Positions 1 through 15,000 of a DNA stretch of 64,000 nt are shown here, one piece after another. Below the pieces are notes generated by a model. It was not told the origin of the DNA. It saw only the letters and a program-made list of their open reading frames with translations, and ran no database searches. This DNA comes from Tethya wilhelma. Taxonomy: Eukaryota; Porifera; Demospongiae; Tethyida; Tethyidae. How positions within the stretch are numbered: the first letter of the stretch is position 1; every line of letters starts with the position of its first letter. The position numbers were made by a program, and so were the translations under genes. Where the stretch lies: the NCBI GenBank assembly GCA_964030475.1, contig CAXIPT010000005.1, forward strand, positions 1,334,741 to 1,398,740. The letters run 5' to 3'.

Positions 1-3000
1 TCCCATCAACACAGACTTGACCTGCAGGACAAACATCGCAAGAATGTTCACCTTCATTTGGTTGGAATGAGCCAGAATAGCAAGGTGCCGGGCGTGCTGA
101 GCCATTTACGCAGAAAGAACCAACAGGACAGATAAATTCAGGTGGTGTTCTTTCATCGCTGCCTCTGGGACAGTAATATCCAGCACCACACTCACCAGTA
201 GGCATGGTGAGATTACTAGCTTCACAGTAGAATCCTGGAGTGCACGGATGACAATCGCTCACATTCGCTGCTCCTGGTGTGTCTCTAAATGTAGAAATGG
301 GACACATGACGGGAGCTATGGTGCCTTCAGGACAGTAGCTACCAACAGGACAAGGTCCATTCTCGGGAATATCTTCATCGAAATCAGGTTGGGGGTTTGA
401 AGCTCCTGAATGACAGTAGTAGCCAGCTGCACAGTCACCAGTGACATTAGTCAATGCTGTGCCCATGCAATAGTTTCCAGAGTCACAAGGAGTGCATTCA
501 TCACTGTCAGTGAGATTAGTGCTCACACTGTATGATCCTTGAGGACATGGTTGAGCTACAGCTGTACCCAGTGGGCAGTAATACCCAGGTAGACAATCCA
601 GTGGGTTTGTCATGTTTGAAAATGGACATCTCATTCCTGGTATACAATCCAGACAGAATCCTTGAGCTGTGTCAGGATTGTAAGTTCCAGGAGGACAGCT
701 AGTTTCAACAAGTGCTCCTTCTTCACAGAAGAATCCAGCTGGACAAGGATAACCAATCTCACTATCAATATCTGGAGTTGGCATAGGTGAGCCACCAGTA
801 CAGACAAAACCAGCAGAGCAAGGTGGTGCTTCAGAGAGCATTACTGGTCCAACAAAATCACAGAATCTTCCTCTAGGACAAGGCTCGCAGTCGGATTCAT
901 TCGTAACCCGCCTTCCCTGACTGAAAGTACCACGAGGACAAGGTAGAGGGACTCTTGATCCTTCAGGACAGTAGAAACCCATCGGACATTCACCATTGCC
1001 ATCCCAAATGATACTGTTGGTTTCATTGTCAGTTGTAATGCTGAAATCGAAAGGTGTGGGAGAGTCTGAGCCACCTGTACAGAAATAGCCAGCTAAACAA
1101 AGACCATTTGGCTGAGTGAGAGCTTCACCTTCACAATATGAACCAGGATCACAGATCGTACAGTTTGAGATGTCAACAAGTCGTGTGTCGTTGCTGTATG
1201 TGCCAGCAGGACAGGGTTGAAAGAGAGATCCTGTTCTAGCAGGACAATAGTAGCCTTGAGGACAATCTTGTGGTGTTATTACAGCATCTACTCCTTCAGT
1301 AGGATCACAATATTGACCTGCAGGACATTCAAGACAATCGTCCTGTTGTGGATAAGGCTGATAACTTCCAGCTTCACAGAGAAATGGGACAGAAGTGCCA
1401 CTAGGACAGAAATGACCACTTGGGCAAATGAAATTAGGAGGAGTTGGGTTAGTTTTATTTTCACGATCACTAGGACAGAAGTATCCTCCATTGCAAGACC
1501 CAGAAGGTTCCGATATACCAATCTCATTGCAATACATCCCTCCAGGACATGGCAAACAGAACGATTCATTTTGATTTAGAGATACATTTGAATATGTGCC
1601 TAAGGGACATGGCATAGGATAGCCACTACCCCTTGGACAATAGTGACCTGCATGACAAGGGAACTGATCACGTGTGGATGAAGTTCCATTACAGAAGTAG
1701 CCTTCACTGCAATCATCAAATGGTTCAGATAGCATCGAATAGGGACAATACATTCCAGGTAAACAGGACAGTGGTAACGATGAGCCAATAGGACAGAAAT
1801 ATCCAACAGGACACACACCACCATTGACGAAAGATACATTCTCACAAGAACACTCATCGTACGAGTCATTACAAAGACTACTAGTATTGATTCCAATGTC
1901 GAAAGGTGTAGCAGTGATAGAGCCTGCATAGCAATAGTATCCAGCATCACATGGGCCAACAGGTGTAGTAAGACCTGATGTAGGACAATATTCTCCAGCA
2001 GGACAAGTAGAACATTCGTGAATAGCAGCAGCACCTGTGAGATTGTTGAACGTTCCAGCAGGACAAGGTCTATCAAGGAATGAAGCTGTTCTTTCAGGAC
2101 AGAAGTATCCAGTAGGACAGATAAGTGGTACACTGCTTTGAGCTGGGCAGTAGTATCTAGCAGGACATATAGTGCACTCTGACTGGCCCTCAGATGGTGA
2201 ATAGGTCCCTCCTACACATGAGGTTGGTTGAGATGAACCTTCAGGACAGAAATGACCTACAGGACAGACATCACCAATGCCCGTGTGTGGATTGCCAATG
2301 CTTGGTTCACTAACATTAACTCCTTGTTGACAGAAATAGCCTGGAGAACACAATCCAGTGGTGTTCATCTGAGCTTCATTTGAACAGTAAGATCCACCAT
2401 CACAAAGTGTGCAATCGCTGGATATTGCCAAACCATCACGATTGCCATATGATCCTTCAGGACAAGGCATCCAGTCCAAGGCAGTCTCTTCAGGACAGTA
2501 AAATCCTTGAGGACATGGTTCAGTGCGAGATCTAAAAACACAATATTGTCCTGCAGGACAGGAGATGCAGAGTTCGGTGCCAGTAGTGTTGGCAAATGTT
2601 CCATTGGGACAATCCATTGGGTATGGTGAACCAGTAGGACAGAATGATCCAATTGGACAAATGCTACCTGTTTCATTATCAGATGGTGTTGAAGAGAAAG
2701 CACCTAACGTACAAAAGTAACCAGCTGCACACTCTCCACTTGGAGCAATCAGTCCAGGTGTCTCACAGAAAGATCCAGCTGTACAAGAAATACACTCAGT
2801 GATGTTCTGAGCACCTTCAAATGGTTGATAAGTACCAACAGGACAAGGTACAGGTGAGGCAGTCCCTTCAGGACAATAGCTCCCATTAGGACAGACACCT
2901 CCACCTTGGGCTGCATTAACTGGGTCAGGCCAAACTGCTCCTCCTGTGCAGAAATAGCTAGGAGAACAAAGCCCAGTTGGTTCTTCAAGGCCAGGAGTGT

Positions 3001-6000
3001 TACAATAGTGACCTGGTAGACAGGACATACATTGTTCCACAGCAGTGATACCAGTCATGTTATTGAACGTTCCTTCAGGACATTCCATTCCATACTCAGA
3101 GCCTTCTTCACAGTAGCTTCCTCTTGGACATTCATCACCAGTTAGGCCATCAGTGGGTTGGGATGTGGTAGCATAGGATGTACAGAAGTAGCCAGGTGAA
3201 CATTGACCACTTGGATTTGATAAGCCACTCTCTCCACAATACATACCTGGTGGACAAGCAAGGCACTCTGATGCATTATGGAGACCAGTACTGTTACCAA
3301 CTGTTCCAGCTGGGCAGAGATATTGAGTGTCATATTCCGTATTCTCAGGACAGAATGATCCAATGGGACATATCTCAGGCACGATTATTCCTTGAAGTGG
3401 TAGACCTGGTTCACAAATATCAGTGATGTTAATGCAAGCTGTTGAATTTACAGGATCGCAGAAGAATCCAGATGGACAATTATCACATTCACTCTGTCTC
3501 CAAGTTGGCTGATAGCTACCTTGCTCACAAGCAATTGGTAGGTCACTTCCATTAGGACAATAGTAGCCAGGTGGGCATACAAATTCTACAGGTGTTGGTG
3601 TATTCTGACCTGCAGGACAGAAATAGCCACCATCACACTCTCCTTCAGGTGACTCTAATCCTGTGTTGCTGCAGAAATATCCTGGAGTGCAAAGTTCACA
3701 GAAAGAATCATCAGTATTTCCTGTGGACCTTGAAAATGTTCCTTGTGGACACGACATTGGTAAGCTTGACCCGTTAAGACAGAAATGACCTGCAGGACAG
3801 ATTGTGTCTGAAGGATTCGGGACACTGTTTCCACCACTGCAGTAGTAGCCAGCTTCACACAAACCAGTGGGTGTCTCTAATCCGAACGAATCACAATAAT
3901 AACCAGGAGTACAAGACTCTGGTAGACTAGACCCAGCAGGACAGAAAGTTCCAGGCCAACAGATTCCTCCAGGTAGTGGTAGATCAACCTGTGAACACTC
4001 CAACTGCACAGATCCATTGACAGTGATAGCAGGTGTAGGAGAAGATGAGCCTTGAATGCAATAGTATCCAGCAGAGCAATTTCCCGTGGGAAATGATAGG
4101 CCATGTCCTTGACAATATTGTCCTGGAGGACAGGACACACAAGAGGTATCATTGTGAGCACCTGGAAGCATGTTATAAGTACCAGGGAGACACGGAAATT
4201 GAACATCATACTCTGTTCCTTCAGGACAGTAGTGGCCACTTGGACAAGTTGAATTGACGAAACTGGAAGAGTTAGCTTCACAGTAGTAACCAGATGGACA
4301 AACAATGCAAGATTCTAGCTGTGTTACAGGAGAATATGAACCAGGAAGACATCCATTTGGATGTGAAGAGTTTGATGGACAGAAGTGACCAACTGGGCAA
4401 ATTCCACCAATACCAGTATGGTTTCCATTTGGTGCCCGGGTATTCACTCCCAGAGTACAGAAGTAGCCAGGATCACAAGGACCAGATGGTGCACTCAATG
4501 CTGAAGAATCACAGAACTGTCCTGGTGAGCAAGGAGAGCATTCTTCCTCACTAGCTAGGTCTACTCTGGAGCCAAATGTGCCAACTGGACAAGCTTGTAA
4601 GTCTAGTCCAGTGCCTGGTGGACAATAGTAACCTTGAAGACAAGAGAGAGGTTCAAAACTAGCAGGTGGACAGAATGAACCTTCAGGACACTCGTAGCAA
4701 ACAGCTGCTCCTGTGTGGTTCATGAAAGTGCCATTGAAACAAGGTTGAGGAAGTGATGAGCCAAGTGGACAATGATTAGCAACAGGACAGATATCACCAG
4801 TCACACCATCTGTTGGCGTGGGAGAACTAGCATTTCCAAGACAGTAATAGCCCTCAAAACACTCAGCTGTCACATCGTCCTGTCCTGAAGAAGCACAATA
4901 ATATCCTGGCAAGCATGGTGTGCAGTCATTGAGAGATTCACCACCCTCAGTCTCTCTGAAAGTTCCTTCTGGACAAGCTTCAGGACTTGAAACTCCTCGA
5001 GGACAATAATGTCCTACATCACAGAGATATCCATAAGTTTCATTAACAGGACTTGGCTCAGGTGAACCAAGCCTACAATAGTGACCAGTATTGCATTGAC
5101 CAGTAGGTTGTTTCAATCCAGCTGTGGAACAAAACATGCCTGCTGAACAAGGCTGGCATTCATTTGGAGAAGATAATCCTGTACGATCATTAAAAGTGCT
5201 TATGGGACACAGCTCTCCAACGGATGACCCCTCGGGGCAATATTTACCCATGGGACACACCCCTCCAGTGACATTATCAGATGGAGTGGACAGGAAAGCT
5301 CCTAGTGAGCAAAAGAAGCCTGCTGAACAAAGACCACTTGGTGTTGTCAAGCCGGATTCTTCGCAATACATACCAGCTGTACATTCTGTGCATTGATCTT
5401 CACTGTGAAGGCCAGTTTTGTTGCTATATGTTCCAGGTGGACAGGGATATTGATTAGAAAGTCTAGTGCTTGTCAAACAGTAATGGCCTGGTGGGCAAAT
5501 GACAGGTGAGGATATTCCTTGAAAGCTGGTTAAGTTTTGAAGATTGCCATTCAATTCAATTGGATCACAATAGTAACCGCTCGGGCACTCACTACAGTTA
5601 GACTGCCCAACCGAAGACTGAAATGTTCCAGGCAGACATCCAGCTTCATCGGGACTACCTTGGATACAGAAATGACCAGGTGTGCAAACAAATTCTGGAG
5701 GAGTTGGATCGTGTTGACCTTCAGGACAATAGTAACCCACGCTACACAAACCAGTTGGCTCAATCTGTCCCCTCATGTTACAGTAGTAGCCAGCTGTGCA
5801 CGGAAGACAGTTATCTACTCCAGAATTACCAGAAGCATTGGAAAATGAGCCTATTGGGCATTCAATTTCCGTTGGAGTACCCTCAGGACAGTAATGACCA
5901 GGTCTACAAAGTTGTTGAGTCGGAGATATTGAACCTTCGGGACAAAAGAAACCTTCTGTGCAGTTCCCAGTTGTAGTATCCAACCCTTCTGCATCACAGT

Positions 6001-9000
6001 ACTGTCCACTAGGACATGGTGTAGGCAAACTCGAGCCAAATGGACAGTAGCTACCTCTAGGACAGATATTTCCAATTGAAGTCTCTCCTACAGTTAGGCA
6101 CATGTCAGAGTAAAGAGCTGAAACAGATGTGATGTTTATAGCAAAAGGAGTAGGTGAAATCGATCCAAGGAAACAGTAGAATCCAGCTTCACAGTAACCA
6201 GTAGGAGTACTCAGGCCATCAGTGAGACAATACATCCTAGGTATACAAGGTAGACAATCTACTAAGGCATCACTACCATTGGAAGGATTATAGCTGCCTG
6301 CAGGACATGGGAATTGAGTGTCATATTCAGTACCATTAGGACAATAGTGACCTGCAGGACAAGGTGTGTCTGTGAATGTCGTTGAATTGGCTTCACAGAA
6401 GTATCCTGAAGGACAATCTTTGCACGATGCTTCACCTGTAAGGTCTTGATAGCTTCCAGGCCGACAGCCAATAGGGACTGCTGTTGCTAATGGACAATGG
6501 TGGCCAATTGGACAAATGCCCCCAACTCCTCTGTGAAAACCAGATGGAGTAGCTGTGTCTACACCTTCCTCACAGAAAAATCCACTAGAGCAAGGACCAC
6601 TAACACTAGTAGCATTCTCATAAGCACAGAAGCTACCACCAGTGCAAGGTGTGCACTGGTCAACAGACATGAGTCCTCTGTGAGGATTGAAAGTTCCTCT
6701 CGGACAAGAAAGATAGTTGAAACCAGTTCCATTAGGACAATAAAAGCCAGCTGGACAAAGCTCAGGCTCAACAGTTTGCACAAGACAGAAGTATCCAGCG
6801 GGACATTCCATGCATTGAGAGGAACCTGTTGTATTAGTATATGTTCCCTCGTCACATTGCATAGGCGAGACAGTAGCATTTGGACAATGATGACCAACAG
6901 GGCAGATATTCCCAGTTATATTATCTAGTGGTGATGGACTTGAAGCACCTCCTAAACAGAAGAATCCTGGACCGCAAGGACCAGAGACATTGCTCAATCC
7001 ATTCTCCTCACAGTAGTACCCTGGTGTACATGGTAAGCATTGTGACTCATTCTGCATGTGAGTGTCAGGCTGGAAAGTGCCACTAGGACAAGGTTGAGGT
7101 GAAGCAGATCCTTCAGGACAGAAATTTCCACTAGGACAATGTGAACCATATGGCTGTGATGATGGATTTGACATAATGGCTCCTCTAGAGCAGAAATGAC
7201 CTGCAGAGCATAGGGCAACTGGTGCTATCAAACCTAGAACAGGACAATAGAAGCCAGGTGTACAAGTTATGCATTGTGAAGCATTCTGGAGAGATGTGGC
7301 ATTGGAAAATGTACCAGCAGGACAAGGAGTGCCAATTGAGGATCCCTCTTCACAAAAATGACCCTCAGGACACACATCACCTGATACACCATCTACTGGT
7401 GTAGGTGTATAAGCACTACGGGCACAGAAATACCCAGCACTACATACTTCATCTGGTTCTATTAAGCCTACACCACTGCACACTTGACCTGGTGTACATG
7501 GATTACATTCCTCCGTTGAGCTCAAACCACTGCTGTTGCTGAATGTGCCATTAGGACATGGATACTGAGTTGCAAATTCGGTTCCGTTCGGGCAATAGTA
7601 TCCTGCTGGGCACAATGACGGTACTACTTCTCCATGTCCGCTGATACCAAAGAAAAATGATGCCAAGAGAGCATCACAAAAGTAAGTTGCAGGACATTCA
7701 ATGCATTCACTCTGTCCAGTTTGATCTTGGTAGGTTCCAGATGGACAGCCAACGGGACGAGGTGATCCTACTGGACAGAAATGTCCTACAGGACAGATAA
7801 ATTCTGATGGATTGGTAGTATTCTGTCCTGGAGGACAGTAGAAACCAGCTCCACATGAAATATTGGGGAAAGAAATGCCATATGCATTACACACATATCC
7901 TTCAAGACAAGGAATACAATCAGATTGATCCATATTTCCAGTCGTATTCAAAAAGAAACCAACAGGACAAGGAGATGGATTTCCCGAACCTTCAGGACAA
8001 AAGTGTCCAGTAGGACACACAGTATTATCAGGTCGATTGGAGATATCACCACCAGGACAATAGAAGCCTGGAGAACAAGGTCCATTGGGCAAAGCCAGGG
8101 AATAGTCAGAGCAAAACATACCCGGTGAGCATGGTTGGGGAGCTTCAGAACCAGAGGGACAGAAACTACCAGGATAGCATCTTCCTCCTATGATTTCAGC
8201 ATCTAAACATGTTGTGTTTTCAAGTTGAACACTATCGTAGGGATTTGGAGTGGAGGTATCTGAGCCACTGATACAGAAGTAGCCTTCAGAGCAATTTCCA
8301 GTGGGTAAAATGTTGCCAATTCCTTCGCAATATAGCCCGGGAGGACAAGGCAAACAATCAGTAATGTTTTCAGCATTTTCGAATGGGTTGTATGTTCCTG
8401 CAGGACAGGGATACTGGTATTCAAAAGTGGTTCCATTTGGACAGTAATGACCTGCAGGACAAGGGTAGTCTGTAAACTGAACTGTTTGAGGAGGACAGTA
8501 GTAGCCTGATGGACAGGTAATGCAAGATCTCTGTTGCATTAGAATGTTATAAAATCCAGCTTCACATGGCATAGGAAGGGTGGAGCCTTCAGGACAAAAA
8601 TGACCGGCTGTACAGATGGAAGCATTTCCTTGTCCAGGTAAGCCAGTAGGTGTGATTGTTGTGGAACCAGATGCACAGAAAAATCCAGCATCACAGAGTC
8701 CAGTCACATTAGTACTACCTGGAACACCACAATAATAGCCTCCAGTGCAAGGAGAGCATTCTTCTTCACTTGCTAGGCCTTCTCTAGAGCCAAATGTGCC
8801 AGCTGGACAAGCCTGTAAGTCTAGTCCAGTGCCTGATGGACAATAGTAGCCTTGAGGACAAGAAAGAGGCTCAAAGCTAGCAGGTGGACAGAATGAACCT
8901 TCAGGACACTCGTAGCAAACAGCTGCTCCTGTGTGGTTCATGAAAGTGCCATTGAAACAAGGTTGAGGAAGTGGCGAGCCAAGTGGACACTGATGAGCAA

Positions 9001-12000
9001 CAGGACAGATATCACCAGTCACACCATCTGTTGGAGTGGGAGAACTAGCATTTCCAAGACAGTAATAGCCCTCAAAACACTCAGCTGTCACATTGTCTTG
9101 ACCTGGTGAGTCACAATAGAATCCAGCAGTGCACGAAACACAATCTAACAGACTCACTGCACCAGTGGTGGGTAGGAAAGATCCAGGGGGACATTTCTCA
9201 GGCATGGCAGTGCCTACATCACAGTAGCGACCTGCAGGACAAACATCGCCAACAGATAGCCCAACAGGATTGCTAGTATCAGAACCACTCAAACAAAAAT
9301 GGCCAGCTTCACAAGGACCAAATGGTTCAGACAGACCAGCAGTGGGACAATAATGGCCTGGTAAGCAATCTTGACAATCTGTGAGGTTAGTCAAGCCAGT
9401 TTGGTTGTTGAATGTGCCTTGCGGGCATGGAGATCCATTCACAGGTGATCCTTCAACACAAAAGCGACCCTTTGGACAAACATTTCCAGTCATACCATCA
9501 GAAGGTGTGCTCGAGTTGGCTCCCATTGCACAGAAATATCCAGCAGCACAAAATCCTGAAGGCTCTGTCAATCCCTCAGAGTCACAGTACATTCTTGGTG
9601 GACAAGGAGAACATTGCTGCTCTTCCACTAGACCAGTTTCATTGCTGTATGCACCAGAGGGACACAAGTACTGGGTGGAAAATTGTGTAGCAAGAGGACA
9701 GTAAGAACCAGCTGGACATAGAGTGGGAGTTATTACACCACGAGTGCTTAGATACACAGAATCATTTCCAATCTGTGAATCACAAATGATCATAAAGTTG
9801 AAATCAAGTGCACAGGAAAATTCCAATGGGTCACAGTAGTATCCTTCAGGACAGAGAATACACTCTGACTGTCCCCATTCAGGCTGATATTGACCTGAAG
9901 GACAGCCTGTTTGGTTTGCACTACCATTCTGACAAAAGTGACCTGGACTACATATGAAAGCAATGGAGGTTGGACTCTCCTGGCCTCCAGGACAGAAGTA
10001 GCCTTCGCTACAGATATCAGTTGGTACAACAAGACCGCGACCTTCGCAGTAATATCCTGGAGTACATAACTCACAGTTTGATACATCGGAATTCAAAAAC
10101 ACACCTGAAAATGTTCCTGACGGACACTCCACTTCATTCACAGATCCTTCAGGACAGTAATTTCCTGGTGAACAAGGCAAGAAATCTGGAGAATCTGCTC
10201 CAATAGGACAGTAATATCCCTCTGAGCAGTTACCAGTTGGTTCACTTAAGCCTTCACTGGAGCAGTACATACCAGGAGTACACTCTGTGGGAACTGATGA
10301 TCCTACAGGACAATAGTGACCTACAGGACAAATATCTCCAGTTTGGTTTGAGGAATAGGGTGGGCACATATCAAATGTGATATTTTCACGGTTAAATGGA
10401 TTAGGTCGTGATGATAAGGCACCTAGCATACAATAGTATCCAGGAGAACAAAGACCAGATGGTTGTGTGAGGCCTTCTTCAGCACAAAATGAACCTGGTG
10501 TACACAGCTGACAATCAGTGATGTCTTGAGCTAGTGTGTTGTTGTTGAATGTTCCAAAAGGACATGGAAATTGAGTACTATATTCAGTACCATTAGGACA
10601 ATAGTGACCTGCAGGACAAGGAGTTTCCACGAACGTGGTTGAATTGGCTTCACAGAAGTATCCTGAAGGACAATCTTTGCAAGATGCTTCACCTGTAAGG
10701 TCTTGATAGCTTCCAGGTGGACAGCCAATAGGGAGTGCTGTTGCTAATGGACAATGATGGCCAATTGGACAAATGCCCCCAACTCCTCTATGAGAACCAG
10801 ATGGAGTAGCTGTGTCTACACCTTCCTCACAGAAAAATCCACTAGAGCAAGGACCACTAACACTAGTAGCATTCTCATAAGCACAGAAGTTACCACCAGT
10901 GCAAGGTGTGCACTGATCAACAGACATGAGTCCTCTGTGAGGATTGAAAGTTCCTCTTGGACAAGAAATAGTGTCAAAACCTGTTCCATTAGGACAATAA
11001 AAGCCAGCTGGACATAGCTCAGGCTCTACAGTTTCTACAAGACAGAAGTACCCAGATGGACATTCCGTGCATTGAGAAGAGCCTGATGTATTAGCAAAAG
11101 TTCCTGCTTCACACTCTCTAGGTATAGCTACACCTTCTCGACAAAAGTGACCAGGTGGACAAATATCACCAGTAACCCCATCTGTTGGTGTGCTTGTATT
11201 GGCACCAAAGAAGCAAAAGAAGCCAGCACTGCAGTTTCCAGAGACAGCTGATAAACCATTTCCTTCACAATAACTTCCAGGAGAACAAGATTGACAATCA
11301 TTTAAGGACTCTCCTCTAGTTCCTTCACGGAAGGTTCCCGATGGACAAGGAAATGGTGTGTGTGTTTGTTCTGGGCAATAATGTCCACTAGGACATATAT
11401 CTCCATAGGACTGTTCTACTGGATTCGGCTGAGTTGAGCTGAGATTGCAGAAATACGCTGCAAAGCACTCTCCACTTGGTTGAGTTAAATTGAAGTCAGC
11501 ACAATACAGACCTGGATCACAAGCAGTACATTCAGCTTCACTGCTCAATCCAATGCTATTGGAATAAGTACCAGGAGGACAAGGAGATGGATTTATTGCT
11601 CCTTCAAGGCAGAAATATCCAGCTGGGCATTCTATTCCAGTGATACCATCACTTGGTAAGGGGGTGGTTGAAGATTGAATACAAAGATAGCCTGCACTAC
11701 ATTGACCAGTTGGGACTGAGAGGCCAGCTTGTTCACAGTATTGACCAGGTGAACATGGAGTGCACTCGGAAACATTTCGAAGACCAGTTGAGTTACCAAA
11801 TGTTCCCTCAGGACACAAATATTGTGTTGCATATTCTGTTTCAAGTGGGCAAAATGAGCCAGTAGGACACTCAGATGGAATGATAACACCCTGACCTGAG
11901 ACATTACACATCACTGATGCCTCAAAGCTGTCACAGTAGAAACCTTCAGGGCATAGTTTACAGGAAGCTTCACCCAAAACATCTTGATACGTTTCTGGCT

Positions 12001-15000
12001 GACAACCAACAGGTTGGTCTGAGCCTTCAGGACAATGGTGTCCTGTAGGACAGATAAACTCAGGTGGTGAAGATCTATTCTGTCCTGTAGGACAATAATA
12101 TCCTTCATCACACATTCCTCTTGGGTAACTCAAACCTTCACCATCACAGAAGAGTCCAGCAGTGCACAATTGGCAACTACTCACATCAGTATTTCCAGTA
12201 GTGTTAGAAAAGTGTCCTACAGGACAGGGCAAAGGAATAGCTGTTCCATTGAGACAATAGTGACCTGAAGGACAAATGATCTGGTCAGGTACATCAGAGC
12301 CTTCTTCACAGTAGTAGCCAGCAAAACAAGGACCAGTTGGTTCACTGAGCTCATAAGTGTCACAATACATGCCAGCAGTGCAAAGTATAGGACAAGTTGA
12401 TTGTTTTGGACAATACGTTCCGTGCATACACCTACCACCAGTTGGGACAGTCACATTCGTAGCACAATTTTCAACAAAAGAAAGATTGGCAATAAAATTC
12501 AACAATGGTTGACTCGAATTTGATCCAGAGGTGCAGAACCAACCTGCATCACAATCTCCCGTAGGGTATTGATTCCCATATCCTTCACAAAACAGCCCAG
12601 GTGGACAAGAAAGGCAAGATGTTGAATCTTGAGCACCTGTCAGATTGTTAAAGGTTCCTGGTGGGCATGGAAACTCTGTGGAAAAGGCAGTGCCATTTGG
12701 ACAATAGTGTCCCGCAGGACAAGGAGTGTGTTCAAAAGTGGAAACATTTGCCAAGCAAAAGTATCCAGCAGGACATAAACTACACACTTCAGCACCAGTA
12801 TCATTGTTATATGACCCACTAAGACATGGCATGGGAATAGCACTGCCTTCAGGACAAAAGTGAGCAACTGGACAGATGCCTCCAATTCCAGTGTGGTTTG
12901 AAAATGGTTGAGGAGTGTTTACTCCACTAGTGCAGAAGAATCCAGCTGAACACAAGCTATCATTTTGAGGTATAATAAGTCCAGGATTTGGACAAAACAT
13001 TCCTGGATCACACTGAGTGCATTCTTCCTCAGTTGCTAACAGCTCCCTGGGATTGTATGTACCAGCAGGACAGAGTTCTGGGTTACTTCCAGTACCTTCA
13101 GGACAATATCGACCAGGGGGACAAGCATCTGCAGCTATCCTCCTAGTACAATAGTACCTAGCAGGACATGTATAGCACACTGAACCTTGTGTATGATTCA
13201 TGAATGTCCCATCAGGACAGGCCATTGGAATTGGTGAACCTTCAGGACAAAACTCGCCCACAGGACACTCATCTCCTGTGACACCATCCAATGGAGTGGA
13301 TGAATTAGCACCCAGAGTGCAGAAAAAGCCTTCTTTACATGGACCAACAGGAGCAGCAAGTCCTGAATCATTACAGAATGTACCTGGTTCACACGGCAAA
13401 CAGTCTCCCAATTGTTCCCCACCAGTGCGATTCAGGTAGTTTCCATTTAGACAAGGAAAAGGAACAGATGTTTCAGTAGGACAGAAATGACCTTCTAAAC
13501 ACACATCACCAAATGATTCATTGATAGGATTAGCATAAGTAGCACCCAAAGTACAGAAATGGCCAGCATCACAAGGTCCAGATGGTTCAGACAAGCCAGT
13601 CACAGCACAGAAAGAGCCAGGTGAACAAAGAACGCATTGATCGACAGACCAGATCCCTGTTTGATTGATAAACGTTCCTCTTGGGCAATCAATTCCTTCG
13701 AATGAGCCTTCTGGACAGTATTGTCCAACATCACAAATATTGCCTGTCATTCCATCATCAGGATTACTCATTAGAGCTCCAGCGATACAGAAATAACCCT
13801 GTGAACAAAGACCTGTTGGAGATACAAGGCCTGGAGTGGCACAGTAACTTCCTGGGGTACAAGTGAAACATTCATCTGCACTTATCAAGCCAGTTTCATT
13901 GCTGAAAGTTCCAGGTAGACAAGGGAATTCATTACTTCTTTCTGTGCCATAAGGACAATAGTGTCCCTGAGGACATACAGTGGGATATACAACCCCAGCA
14001 GTTGAGTTTGCATAGGAAAAGGTACATGAAGAAACTTCATATGGATCACAGTAATAACCTTCTGGGCAAACTTGACAAGACTCAGCTCCTTCAGTTGGCT
14101 GGTGATAGCCTGGAAGACAAGCTTGAGGGACAGCAGATGAAACAGGACAAAAGTGTCCAACAGGACATATAAACTCCATTGGTGATGCAGCTGATTGACC
14201 TCCAGGACAGAAAAACCCAGCACTACACATATCAGTGGGAGCAGTAAGGTTTAAGGCATCACAATAGTAACCAGGAGTGCATGATTCACATTCAGATTCT
14301 TGTCGTAGTCCAGTCTGATTTGAAAATCTACCTACAGGACAAGGATTTGGAGAAGATGACATTTCAGGACAATAGAAACCTGGTGGACAGATGAAATCTG
14401 AAGGTTCTGCTTCACTTACACCACCAGGACAATAGTATCCAGCATTGCATGGACCCGAAGTTTGGTTAAGAGCATAATCTCCACAAAACTCTCCTGGAGT
14501 GCATTCTATTGGGTACTGTGATCCTTCAGGACAGAAAGTTCCTGGGAAACATCTACCACCAGTAAAGTTACCATCAGGTGAGAAGCAAGTTACATCAATA
14601 ATAGATGTATTGAGAGGTGAAAGTGGCATGGGTGAGCTTGATCCACTTGTACAATACCATCCTGGCGAACACAATCCAGATGGCTGAGAAAGACCATCAG
14701 TTTCACAGTACATTCCACCGGGACAAGGTAAGCAACTTTCTTCATTCATTTGCCCAGTGTAATTGTTGAAAGTTCCAGCAGGACAAGGATTCTGAGTATC
14801 AAACTCTGTTCCTTCAGGACAATAATATCCGGCAGGACACACATTCGATATGAAATTCATAGAACTAGCAGGACAAAAGAATCCTTCAGGACATATTGAG
14901 CATTCAGACTGACCAGTAGTGTTACTGTATGTGCCAGGCATGCAAGGATCTGGCGCACCCGATCCTTGTGGACAGCTGTGACCTTCAGGACAATCACCAC

